Origin: Rhynchopus sp. YZ270_cl-10
Lineage: Eukaryota > Euglenozoa > Diplonemea > Diplonemida > Diplonemidae
Assembly: GCA_964035575.1 (NCBI GenBank)
Contig: OZ037898.1
Location: 124,001-188,000, forward strand
DNA length: 64,000 bases
Direction of reading: 5' to 3'
Position numbers and translations under genes: made by a program. Below are positions 1 to 9,507 of this stretch, piece after piece (within the stretch, counting starts at the first letter, position 1; every line of letters begins with the position of its first letter). The notes under the pieces were generated by a model. The model ran no database searches and was not told the DNA's origin. It saw nothing but the letters and a program-made list of their open reading frames with translations.

Positions 1-57
1 GTGCTGCGGAGCACTGTGGTGGCAGAGGGTGTGGTGGCACAGGAAGGATGGACATAC

Positions 58-135
58 CTCATTCTGCACAGCAGACACTGTTGCAAACCCTGCACCAGCT
101 GCTGCAAGGGCACGTGCACCACGGCGGAAGGACAT
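58..135 (-). CDS. Creatine kinase, second tandem copy, first exon only (partial)
   Basis: Bases 1-135 match 2410-2544 essentially base for base, so this is exon 1 of a second creatine kinase gene whose remaining exons lie beyond the left edge. It encodes 26 residues beginning [14 protein letters not shown] and ending VQNE, followed by a GTATGTCC donor and most of intron 1. Because transcription runs leftward, this gene lies downstream of the complete copy at 840-2544: a head-to-tail duplication. The match stops just upstream of the ATG, at about base 143, so the two copies have different upstream DNA. Confidence 0.75.
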
Positions 136-839
136 GTTGTGTATGTGTATTCGAAACTTTTCTGCACAAGAAATACAATCACGAAGGAGGCACACAACAC
201 CACACAGAGCAAGATACTCTTCATAACAAACCTAAGAACGCACACGAGGATGCACTGTACTTTTTTTCTTCGTCCATATTTAGTTTTTTTTTGGCTATAT
301 TTCGGTCGAAATGGCGCAATATGCTGGCAAGTAGCGTTGCGTGTCAGGCCTCCTACCGTGCACTCGCACGACAAGGGTGGTTGCCAAAAGGCGGAACAAT
401 TAAAAGCAACACAAATAAAACGGTCGGGCACTAAAGCACGCAAAACACCACATATAGGTGTCAGCATGGATCGTGCAGTGTCAAAAGAAAGAGGGTAATG
501 TACAAAAGTAAAATGAAAGAAGGTTTAAAAGATGAAGCCAAGTCTCGTGTGTTGAGGCACATCTTCACCAATGAAAAGGGAAAAAGAAACAGCAAAAAAA
601 AATAGCGTAAATAACCACACAACGTGCAGCATCCACTCGAGTCAAATTTTATTTTTCGAGAGAAAATAAAATAAAATAGAAAAGAAAAGAGTCGCAAGGA
701 AAAAAAACAAATCAAAAAAGAGTTATGGTGTTGGTGTATGGTTGAGAAGGTCAGCGTTGTTATTTTGGTGGATGTAAACAAAAATAAAGGGTGGTGGTAC
801 AAATGGACGCTGTTTCACTCAATATGGCGTGGCGCTGCT
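136..839. other. Spacer between the two creatine kinase copies
   Basis: About 700 bases without a gene, rich in A and T tracts. A variant of the AAGATGAACCTAAGC hairpin repeat lies near 526-565, where an AAGATG arm and a CATCTT arm enclose a TCTCGTGTG centre. It must hold the 3' UTR of the complete gene and the 5' region of the partial copy. Nothing else was recognised. Confidence 0.5.
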
Positions 840-2544
840 TCAGAGGCTGGCCATCTCCTTATCGACCTGTGCCCCCTTGCCCTTCTCAAGGAGCTGCTCC
901 CACTTCACAAGACGTGCGTTGCCGCTAATCATGATGTTCACAAGAGCAACCTCGCTCTTGCCCAGACGGTCTGCGTTCGAGATGTCCCACTTCCCGCCAA
1001 CAGACGCAGAGTCCACACCTGCCGTGCCACGTGCCTGCAGACCAAGCTTCTTGCAGACGTTCTTGAAGTCCTTGCGCTCAGACAGAAGCGGCAGTGCAAG
1101 CATCTGTCCCGCACGCAGACCAGTTCCCAGGTTCGATGGGCAGGTGAGGATGTATCCCAGGTGCTTGTTGTGCATGAAGTCGTAGCCCTCGCTCTTCAGC
1201 ACCTTCTGCACCTCGTTGCACGCTGTTGCGAAGCGTGTGAAGACCTCCTTGATGTTGTCGCCCTTCTGCATCGACACAATACGCAAGTGGTCCTCCTCAC
1301 CCACCCACACGAAGAAGTTGCGTGCAGTGTTGTGGAAGATACCACGTCCGTCGGGCCAGTGGCGTCCCATCCCGCTTGCGAGGAGCAGTGTCGAGTCGGG
1401 CTCCTGGAACAGGTTGCCTGCCTTGCGCAGTGCCTCCTCCTCGGCGTGCGACATGCCACCTACCTTGGGGCCGTAGCTCCTGCTGCCGTTCAGGGGGAAG
1501 TAGTCTCCCTGTGGTGGTGTTTGGAGTCACATACAAGGAAAATGGTGGTTGGTTGTGGCACCACTACGGAGCAGCATGAGCACCCTCCACACAGAAGATG
1601 TAATGAAGAAGTACTGGACAGGTGGTAGCGCAGGTATGCAGAAGCAAGCTGCTATCTCTTCTACCACTGCGTACTGACCAATGAGTCAGCACATCTTAAA
1701 CTAAAGAATATGGTGCAAGGTTCTCAGTGTGTCAGCATACCTTGAGGTTGCCCTTCAGGTTCAGCAGACCCTTCACGCAGACACGCTCCAGCTCACGACG
1801 CTCAAGGAACTCAATCGAGGGGGGCAGGCGGATGCCACGGACAGACCTTCCTGTGCGCACACGTGAGGTCAGCACGTACTTGCCATCCGGGTCGATCTTC
1901 GTGTCCAGCACGTTGTTGATGTCCATGTCCGTCGGGTGCACAGCGTTGCGTGCATAGCCTCCGTGGCGTGCTGAGATGATGGGCTCAAACACATCGGCGA
2001 ACACCTGAAGGCAGAACAGAAGTGGTTGTGCACAGCAAAGACAAGACCGTTGCGGGGGAAAGGATGTGACATACCGTGAACGACTCCTCGTCACCTGCAA
2101 CAATACCACAGGTCTTGATCATCGGGTGCCCTGGGTTGTCCACACCGGTCTTGATGCACTTCGCCAACGTCACACCAGAGCTGGTCTTTGTGTCCTTGTA
2201 CTTCTGGTACGCAGCAGGGTTCTTCACAAGCTCCTCAGCCATGAAGTTTGAGTGCTTCGACAGGTCGGGCATCTCGTCGGGTGTGAAGTCTGCTGGGAAC
2301 GTGGCACCCTTCTCAGGACAGAAGTACTCTTTGTCGCCACACCCTGCCTGGATCCACTTCGGGAGCTTCCTCACTCCCTCCGACAGACCCGACGGTGGGT
2401 AGGCCTGCGGTGCTGCGGAGCACTGTGGTGGCAGAGGGTGTGGTGGCACAGGAAGGATGGACATACCTCATTCTGCACAGCAGACACTGTTGCAAACCCT
2501 GCACCAGCTGCTGCAAGGGCACGTGCACCACGGCGGAAGGACAT
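840..2544 (-). CDS. Creatine kinase (phosphagen kinase), four exons, probable organellar leader
   Basis: Exons on the minus strand: 2467-2544, 2075-2404, 1741-2004 and 840-1508, all phase 0, giving 446 residues and a TGA stop. The introns are GTATG...AG (62, 70 and 232 bases). The enzyme moves phosphate between ATP and a guanidino compound to buffer energy. The sequence shows the phosphagen kinase signature [11 protein letters not shown] (about 183-193), the active-site motif [12 protein letters not shown] with Cys347, and a GTAGVDSA loop with Val389. Creatine kinases carry Val at that loop position; arginine kinases carry Glu, so creatine is the likely substrate. Residues 1-22 are Arg/Ala-rich without acids and could be a mitochondrial targeting peptide, as in mitochondrial creatine kinase. 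The stretch 50-75 is longer than in animal enzymes. A flagellar energy-shuttle role is possible but not shown. Confidence 0.9.
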
Positions 2545-5500
2545 GTTGTGTGTAAATGTGTAGGTTGACACTGTGGGACGTGATTGTAGTGTGTCAGGCA
2601 ACCTACGCTGAGAAGCATTTCTAAAAGACACAACCTGCCCGCAGTTTATTCCATTTTCTCCGATTCTTTCCTCTTTTTGGGGTTCGTAGTTTTGTTATGA
2701 TTTGTTTTTTTGTTCATTGAAAATTTGGAAAAAATGATGAGCACAAGCCTCTCGCTTGATGCTTTGGTCACCTTTTAAAAAAGACACTTTGATGCGGCTG
2801 GAAAATGACCTAATACGGGTACTTAGTACTACAAGAACTACACGAAATATTCTTTATTGTTGTGTCGACAATCACCTGCTGGTGCAGGATCTGTACTCAA
2901 TCCTCAAAGCTGCCCTTATTTTTATTTTATTTTCCAGCCACACCACATTTGACAATTATTGTATCACAAAACTTCACCGAACGGGATGCGAGCGTAGCTT
3001 TGTTAGTAGCCCTTCCCTCTCCCCAATATGCACAACGCTGAAGTCAATGACTTGACTTGTGGGTTTTCCTTGTGGCTTCACTGTTGGCTTACAACGGTGA
3101 AACCACAAGTCAAGTCATGCACTTCGCCATCGTGTGTTCACAGCGAATACCTTCTAACAATCACCAAACAAACAAAAAAAATCTGGAGAAAAAAAAAATA
3201 CACGGCTGAACCTCATGGGAGACACAACAAAGCAATGTGAGGGACAATTGGGGAAAGAAACGAATGGCTGTAAAATAAACATAGAACAGCTTCATGATGT
3301 GGGCGGTTTGTGCACACCATTTAAAAAAAAATAAAAATGCTTGAAATACAAAGCCCTCTCTCGTGGCAGTGTACCTAAGTAAAAAAAATAAGAAAAAAAA
3401 TATGCGGGAGGAAGAAGGAAAACTAAGCCTCGTGTGTTTAGGTGACTTTAAAAAAAAACCCCCCCTGTAGTTGATGCAGGCACACCTCCAGATGCCAGTC
3501 ATCCAAAAAAGGTACTTGTGTCTCTTTGTTGTTGTTCGTTTGTTGCATTGAAGCATCTACACATGGTAAGATGAACCTCAGACAGCCACCTAGCAACTAA
3601 AAAGGGGGGGCTTTTGTGGAAGATGCGTGACTCGTCTGCGTTCACGCATCAAGGCACCAAAAACACAAAAAAGAAGAAGGGTATGGTAAAAAAGACCCTA
3701 AGTCTCCTCACGTTGCTTAGTCGTCTAAAGAGGGAGTGTGAAACTATAAAAAAGGGGGCTTTTGAAGGGGAAGGTATTGTACGCAAGATTGCTTTTTTTG
3801 TTGTTGTTTATTTTTGACAGTGCAGCAAGCAGTCTGCACTGTTTGAACACTGTATGAAAATGTGGGGGGGGTTTTTTTTTTGTCGGTACAGGTTGTGTAC
3901 GTAATAGATGTCAAAAAACACGTACACAGTACTTTTCCTCCGCTGTCTTTTAGTCTGTAGTCACGCAAAACAGTCTTCGCTGTGGTTGGCATTGCACACT
4001 GTTCAGACACCGACACTCGGGCAGTCGTCGCACTGCTTGTGCAAGCAGTGCAACATAAGCGCTTTAAACAATAACGACTTAAGCAATGAACACAACACAA
4101 CCTCTAAGTACATTTTCATGCCTCATGCACAAATACCAAAACTGTTGGAACAACTGCTGGAACCTACAATTTTTTTAGGTTCAAAATAAATTTGGAAACC
4201 TTTTGAACCAAATTTTCAGATATAAATGGGAGGGAAATAAGGGGAAAGCACAATATAAGCACACGTAGACGAACAGGATAACTGAGATTCTTTTTTATTT
4301 TTTATTTTGAAATTTTTTTTGTAATGGTGTGGACACCCTAGAATGAGCTCCACTAATACCAGACGCTTTAAAGTATTTTGCTATTAGTTGGCAAGATGAA
4401 CTTAACCTTGAAAACCTGCCTTTAACTTACTTAACCACCCCGCCCCACCCCCCGACCCCCAACCCACCTGAATGCAATGGACAGGGTTGTCACGTTGTCA
4501 TGTTGATCGCTTTATTTCGAACAACTTTATTATGATTCACAATCGTATTTTCATCATATGCAATCAATAAATTGATAGCATAGGAGGGATCAACAAAAAT
4601 GTACCCATCTTTCTTTTTATGCCGTATGTTTTGCAAAACGTAGAAAAGAAACGTAAAATGCTTCGTGCACAAGGTTTATTATGATTCAAATCGAAAAAAG
4701 TTGGCTTCACAGATAACATCACACAGAAGCATGAAACATGCACGACCAGGTGGTTCTTTATGTAAGAGGTTTTGGGCATAACACCCAGAGCCGTCTATAC
4801 AAAATCTGCAACACAAAGTTGGCAAAATGAACCGGGTCCATGCTGAGCTTGAAACAAAGCTGAGCAGTCGCAACATAAAATGAAAGAAACCCTTGAAAAG
4901 ATGAATGTGCCTAACTCGTGCACACACACATCGTTACCACTATAGGAGATAAAAGACACAGAGCGCAAGACGTCATCGAAAACCTCCTGTTTTCTGCCGT
5001 GCTCTTCTTGCCCATTTAGAACGTTAGAACGTGCATATTGTTACAACACTCAAAGAATATAAAGCCACAAAAACACGGAGACACGTACACGTTTTCCGGG
5101 GGCTCTCTCTAGCAACTCAAATAAAGGACAGACAGGGGATACTATTAAAAGGATTGCCTCAAAAAAGAATTGGATTAATATACTTTCAATTCACAGAATT
5201 GAAAGCATTAAAAAGAAGAAAAAAACTTTCCTTAAAACTGCGCAACTATGTCTGTTGTATGAGAGAGAGAGAGAGAGGGGTTTGGGAAAAGAGAGAGAGA
5301 GATCACGGATTAAAAAAAACACACACACACAGTGAGTATTTTTTGTGGTCTTTTTTTGGTTCTGGAGGGTAGGAAGGGAGGGGAAAGGGAGGATTTCGTC
5401 ACACTGCATGCTGTCAGATGAGCCGAAGCCTGATGTGAATAATCATCTTTAAAAAGACAAAAAAGTCGGTAGTGCAAAAACAAAAACAAAAAAAACAAAA

Positions 5501-6241
5501 AAAAATGTTCTTCTACGTACTAGAACAACAACCACCACCGAAGAGACACCTTTTGCACGACGAATCTACCTTACTGTGCTCACATACAAAGAAATGCGCA
5601 GATCGCACAGGGTGGGTGAACCACGCATCAGTGTTTTGCAGAAATCCTTACAAAAAAAAAAAAAAAAAATTCTTAAATTGGGCTACATAACACAAAAGAC
5701 ACTGCACACATCACACAATACTGGGTAACGCTCCGCTCTTCGGAACTAACCCACAACTGTTTTCAACACATAACCCAAGAACAAAAAAAGCATTGGAAGA
5801 TGAACGTGACTATAACCCCCCCTCCCCCTTTCCCACGCTTCTCCCTCCACCCCTCCACCCCGCCCCTTCCAAGGACGACCTGCCATTGAACACCCCTTTT
5901 AAATACTCTCAAAATGCTTGCTCTAAGAAAAGCAAAAAAGGAAAACATAAAGGGGGTGGTTGCAGGGGGCTGATTCGTACTTCTTTGCGTACGTCGTGCA
6001 CCCCCATTCAGCCACACCAATAAAAGCACAGTTTATGAGATGAACCTAAGCCTCTTTGTGCTTAGCGTCACCTTAGAAAAAAGAAAAACCAAACGCACAG
6101 ACTCCACACAGCAAATGCAATATTCTGCACTATAGGCCCTACCCACCAGTGTAGTACCCCACACAGCTTTTAAACACTCACACGACCCCTCACCCACAAA
6201 AAAAATGCCCAAAAAAAACCCCCAAATGCGTCCAAACCAAC
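2545..6241. other. Gene-free repeat-rich region
   Basis: No convincing gene in 3.7 kb. It holds a MITE-like palindrome (3031-3134), dispersed-repeat copies near 2859-2900, 3338-3378, 3414-3450, 3466-3512, 4300-4360, 4885-4930, 5713-5785 and 6035-6075, a perfect 10-bp inverted repeat GCACTGCTTG (4030-4051), and a GA-rich stretch (5262-5302). At 5177-5215 the palindromic CAATTCACAGAATTG segment recurs near 60720-60750. Homopolymer A, T and C runs are frequent. The 3' UTR of creatine kinase's upstream neighbour is not identifiable. Confidence 0.5.
3031..3134. mobile_element. MITE-like palindromic element, GAAGT/ATGACTTGAC family
   Basis: Imperfect terminal inverted repeats of about 32 bases: the left arm ends ATGACTTGACTTGTGG and the right arm begins CCACAAGTCAAGTCAT. 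The arms resemble those of the element at 35203-35390 (GAAGTAAATGACATGACATG), so both belong to one family. It has no coding capacity. Boundaries are approximate because the outer 10 bases of the arms have diverged. Confidence 0.55.
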
Positions 6242-7723
6242 TCATTCACAAGCAGAAGAAAGGTGGCTGGTGTATGCTGGTCCTGTTGGACCTTCTCCAC
6301 TTGCGGCAGGTGAAGGGACTGCATAGCCGTTGACCTCTGAGGCTCGAGGCGACGCGATGAACGAATCGGAACGTGGCGACATGAAGGTGCGGGGTGTGGG
6401 CGCGACGGTGGTCTGGGGGCTTGGGAGTGCGAGCATGGCTTCGGAGGTGGAGAGCGATTGCAGGGAGGACGCGAGGGTCCCGGTGATGTGTGTCCAGTAG
6501 TCCTGCTGGCGGCGGGACCCTGTGATGCTGGACATCAGATCCTTCGAAGCAAGCACCGTCTCCGCAAAACACCAATCGCAGCTACGCAGCTCCCCAACCC
6601 TCCCTGTGGAGCATGTATGGCAGCAACTGCGGAAGCACATCCGGCAGTGGTGTTCTCCTCCCCATCTGCCCCCGGTGTAGGCGCGTTGACAGAGCTCGCA
6701 GACGTCTTTGTGGTGCATGTTGTTCTCGAAGGCACGGCGACGGCGTTTGACCTTCTTCACGACTTCGATCTTCGCGCATTCGAGTTTGTGTTTCTGCAGA
6801 CGCTCTTCGTGTTGTGCTAGGAGACGCTCCTCCTCCATCGCCTCTAGACGCGCCTCAACCAGCTTGAGACGTGCCACTTCGCTCTTCTGCTGTGCCAGCT
6901 GCCGCCTCAGCTCATCCTTCTCCTCAGAGAGCTGTGCGACAGTCGCCTTATTCTTGATGACATGCACCGCTTTGTTCATCGACAGCTTCTTCCACATAGG
7001 AAGCTGTTGCGACCCCGCCCCCGCACCACCTGGTCCCAACGACCCCCTTTGCGACACCACCTGGTTTCCATGCACAGAGCGCGGTGTGTGTGTGGGTACA
7101 CCTGGTGGAGGAGGGCCGATGTTTTTCGGAGAGTTGGAGTTGGCCAGGTCTGAGGTGTCCTCGTCGTCTTCGGCGGCATCGTCTGAGTCGTCGGAGTATG
7201 CAGCACGGATGCGTTCGAGAATGCTCTTTCTGTGGTCTTTGTGGACGCGGTTGCGTTCAAGGAGGACGTCGAACTGGGCTTGGTCTTTGGAAAGCTCGCA
7301 GAGTTGGTCAATGTTGTCGTCGCCGTTTTTCGTGAATTCGTAGAAGTAAAGCGCACCAAGCTTGTCGCCGAGAAGCGCAAAGAGGGGGTGCGCCTTGTCA
7401 GAGGTGAACTTCTCGCCGCAGCTGTCGCAGACGCGGAGTGCCTTCTTCGCTTTGTTGAAGGTCTCAAGGCGCACCTTCAGTTTGCTGCAGTCGCCGCAGA
7501 CGACTTCACCGCAGTGCCGGCAGTGGTGCTTCTTGTTGAACATCTTGAACTCCTTCCCGCACACCCGACAGCCGCTTGCAGAGTCTGCAGACTTCCACTG
7601 CCGTCGCGACAGTGCTGCGCCCGTCCCCTGCACGTTGTCACCAGGCATCGCCATCCCCGCAGGCAGATAACTGCTGAACGACGTCTCCTGCGAGTCATAA
7701 CTGTCGAAGCTATTGTTATTCAT
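6242..7723 (-). CDS. Tandem FYVE-type zinc finger protein with central coiled coil
   Basis: Single exon, 493 residues. Residues about 42-105 form a FYVE-type finger with four CxxC pairs (C52/C55, C68/C71, C76/C79, C99/C102) and the basic KKHHCRHCG patch that in FYVE domains binds phosphatidylinositol 3-phosphate on endosomes. A Ser/Pro-rich linker is followed by a Lys/Glu/Arg/Leu-rich coiled coil (about 255-330) and a second eight-Cys finger around EHHCRMC and CDWC, whose basic patch is weaker. The tail is Ser/Pro-rich and low complexity. A role in endosomal membrane recruitment follows from the family. The double finger with intervening coiled coil suggests a tether or adaptor; this is inference. 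A CACACAG about 22 bases before the ATG could be a splice acceptor. Confidence 0.8.
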   Translation of the reverse strand: MNNNSFDSYDSQETSFSSYLPAGMAMPGDNVQGTGAALSRRQWKSADSASGCRVCGKEFKMFNKKHHCRHCGEVVCGDCSKLKVRLETFNKAKKALRVCDSCGEKFTSDKAHPLFALLGDKLGALYFYEFTKNGDDNIDQLCELSKDQAQFDVLLERNRVHKDHRKSILERIRAAYSDDSDDAAEDDEDTSDLANSNSPKNIGPPPPGVPTHTPRSVHGNQVVSQRGSLGPGGAGAGSQQLPMWKKLSMNKAVHVIKNKATVAQLSEEKDELRRQLAQQKSEVARLKLVEARLEAMEEERLLAQHEERLQKHKLECAKIEVVKKVKRRRRAFENNMHHKDVCELCQRAYTGGRWGGEHHCRMCFRSCCHTCSTGRVGELRSCDWCFAETVLASKDLMSSITGSRRQQDYWTHITGTLASSLQSLSTSEAMLALPSPQTTVAPTPRTFMSPRSDSFIASPRASEVNGYAVPSPAASGEGPTGPAYTSHLSSACE

Positions 7724-7807
7724 TGTGTAGGGGGGGAAGGGGGGTTCTGTGTGTGGGTGGTGAGAATGCCTTGACGTTAGACTGCCAATGTTGCTATTGA
7801 GGCCTCG

Positions 7808-8560
7808 ATGTATAAGGACACAGGACTCGCAGAATCTCGCTACGGGGGGAAGACTACGAACCCGAAGAACTTCAGCGAATGGGCCACTTCATGTGCAAGA
7901 TTGTCATCTCGCACGTTACACGACCCCGGATACAAAATACCGAGAACGGAGAACAAGACAAAGGGAGTAGGAATCATCGACACATGCTGGACGGACCAAG
8001 GCTTCACAGCGGAAAACGTAGACGCATTGCAGTACGACGTATACTCAGAAGAAGGCTCGCGACGAGACAGGCACATCGAAGGTGAAGGCTTACCTCCTCA
8101 TCCCGAAAGGGGTTCATCGTTCTGCAGTATAACTCGGGGTGATCCGACTGCTTCCACGGCTCTGTGTATTGAGACTGAGGACCACGCAGCCAAGGTGCTT
8201 GTGGAATATCAAAGCACTACAGGACGACAAAGCATGAGGCGCTGCGGATGCCTCCCATCACCCAGGAAACGGAAACCGTCGCCAGAGACGCTCGGCTCCC
8301 TCCTGCGTACTTCGTTGACGAGATCAGCGGACTTCATTGGAGATACGCAGCGTGCAAAGGCGGCGGGGCAGGCACCAAGGAACGGACGAACGTGACTCGA
8401 GCAATCCGATGTGCACTGTTATGTACGTCGACCCCACTACCTCTCGTTGAGAGCATCGAGAGGCTTCATGCAACTGCTCCTCAAGGGCATGCACAAAGTG
8501 TGCGAGGTAACGTCAAGGATTGGATATGTAATGCCTGCGACATACCATCGTGTGTGGGGG
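7808..8560 (+). pseudogene. Decayed coding remnant of unidentified origin
   Basis: About 750 bases near 50% GC with codon-like composition, in contrast to the A/T-tract DNA around it. It is the only sizeable coding-like block on the plus strand. The reading is broken and spread over more than one frame; the first part, from an ATG at 7808, is open for 195 codons. Near the right end a W-x-C-x-x-C stretch resembles a small zinc-binding motif. I could not assign a family. It may be a degraded mobile or transferred gene and is best treated as a fossil. It ends where the segmental duplication begins (8623). Confidence 0.4.
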
Positions 8561-8622
8561 TAGAGTGGGGAAATATTGTTGCTTTTTTTTTGTGCTGGAT
8601 CGCCTACACGTCGTGCAGCGTG

Positions 8623-9482
8623 TCTTCTCCACAACATGAATGCTTCTCTTCCCCCTCTATAGTGAACAGCAACTACACATGTCAAAGACATGGTGCTGCT
8701 GGGGGAGAAGAAAAAAGAGCTGGGACAGACATGAGTCCAGACAGTGCTCTGCACCAAAGAGAACCTTTTGGGCATACACAGTCCAGTGGGTGTTGAGGGA
8801 AAGGGAACGAAAAGAGAATAGAAAGAAACCTTGAGAGATGAATATGCCTCACGTGTACACACATCTAACAAAGAGAACAGTTGGCAAGATGAGGCCAAGC
8901 CTTGCTGTACTTAGAACACCTTTGGTGCTGAAAGGGCACATGGCTGCCACACCTTGTCATGTCATGTGTACTCAGTAAAGAATACCTTCAACAAAATAAA
9001 CAGAAAACAGTTGTGTCAGAATGAGTCATCCTCTCGTGCTGAGTCACCTAAAAACGACAACACCTCGTGACGTAGAAACAAAAGACTGTTATGTAGGAAA
9101 CAGTCCAGCTCCGTTACAGGGTACACGTATGTGTTGAAACAAGAAATAGTAGGGGGGAAAGTAATAAAAGCCGACATCGTTCGGATAATAGGAAGAATAA
9201 CGTGAGAGGCGAGAGGTGATATGCTTGTTGTGCACATCCTCTTTGTAATAGAGAGCAAAGCAGAGGCAGGCGAGCCATGCACGCCTGACGCCTCGCATTA
9301 GGGAACAGAGTTCCCAATAGTGTGTTCAGAAAGACAAAAGAGAGGAAGAAAACAGCGAACAGAAAGAAGAGAATAATAAAGACAACATCCGGGAAGCGAA
9401 GGCATCACCACCAAAGGCGGCATCGCACATCGCACCCAGTTGTCGTTTGTTCGCTGTTGTATGTATGTAAGAGGGTGAACCC
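8623..9482. repeat. Segmental-duplication spacer, copy 1
   Basis: Nearly identical to 25308-26168 and, apart from an internal replacement and a truncated right end, to 16142-17148. It starts at TCTTCTCCACAACATG, joining unrelated DNA at 8623, and runs into the 3' end of LPMO-GH5 copy 1. In copies 2 and 3 the same segment follows the 5' end of an alpha-tubulin gene, so copy 1 is the left-hand breakpoint of the array. It carries hairpin-repeat variants near 8828-8870 and 8885-8925. Confidence 0.85.
9326..9482 (-). CDS. Possible extra 3' exon of LPMO-GH5 copy 1 (hydrophobic tail)
   Basis: Speculative. At the TGA of the main reading frame the minus strand reads GTGAGT, then TACTAAC and ACACAG, within 29 bases (9483-9511). 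Splicing these out removes the stop and opens 52 further codons ending in a Leu/Ser/Phe-rich hydrophobic stretch (MLSLLFSSFCSLFSSSLLSF), preceded by small residues. That could be a membrane or GPI-anchor signal. The same arrangement exists for copy 3 (26012-26168). The intron would be much shorter than the others here (62-602 bases), so read-through to the TGA is the safer default. Confidence 0.25.
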
Positions 9483-9507
9483 CTGTGTTAGTTAGTATTG
9501 GCAGCAC

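Noticed and set aside
840-2544. Arginine kinase identity for the phosphagen kinase
   Set aside because: The [12 protein letters not shown] motif and the Val in the GTAGVDSA loop are of creatine kinase type; arginine kinases carry Glu at that loop position.
9016-9317. Minus-strand frames of 67-88 codons repeated in all three duplication spacers
   Set aside because: Identity follows from the recent duplication, so conservation is not evidence of coding. No domain recognised.
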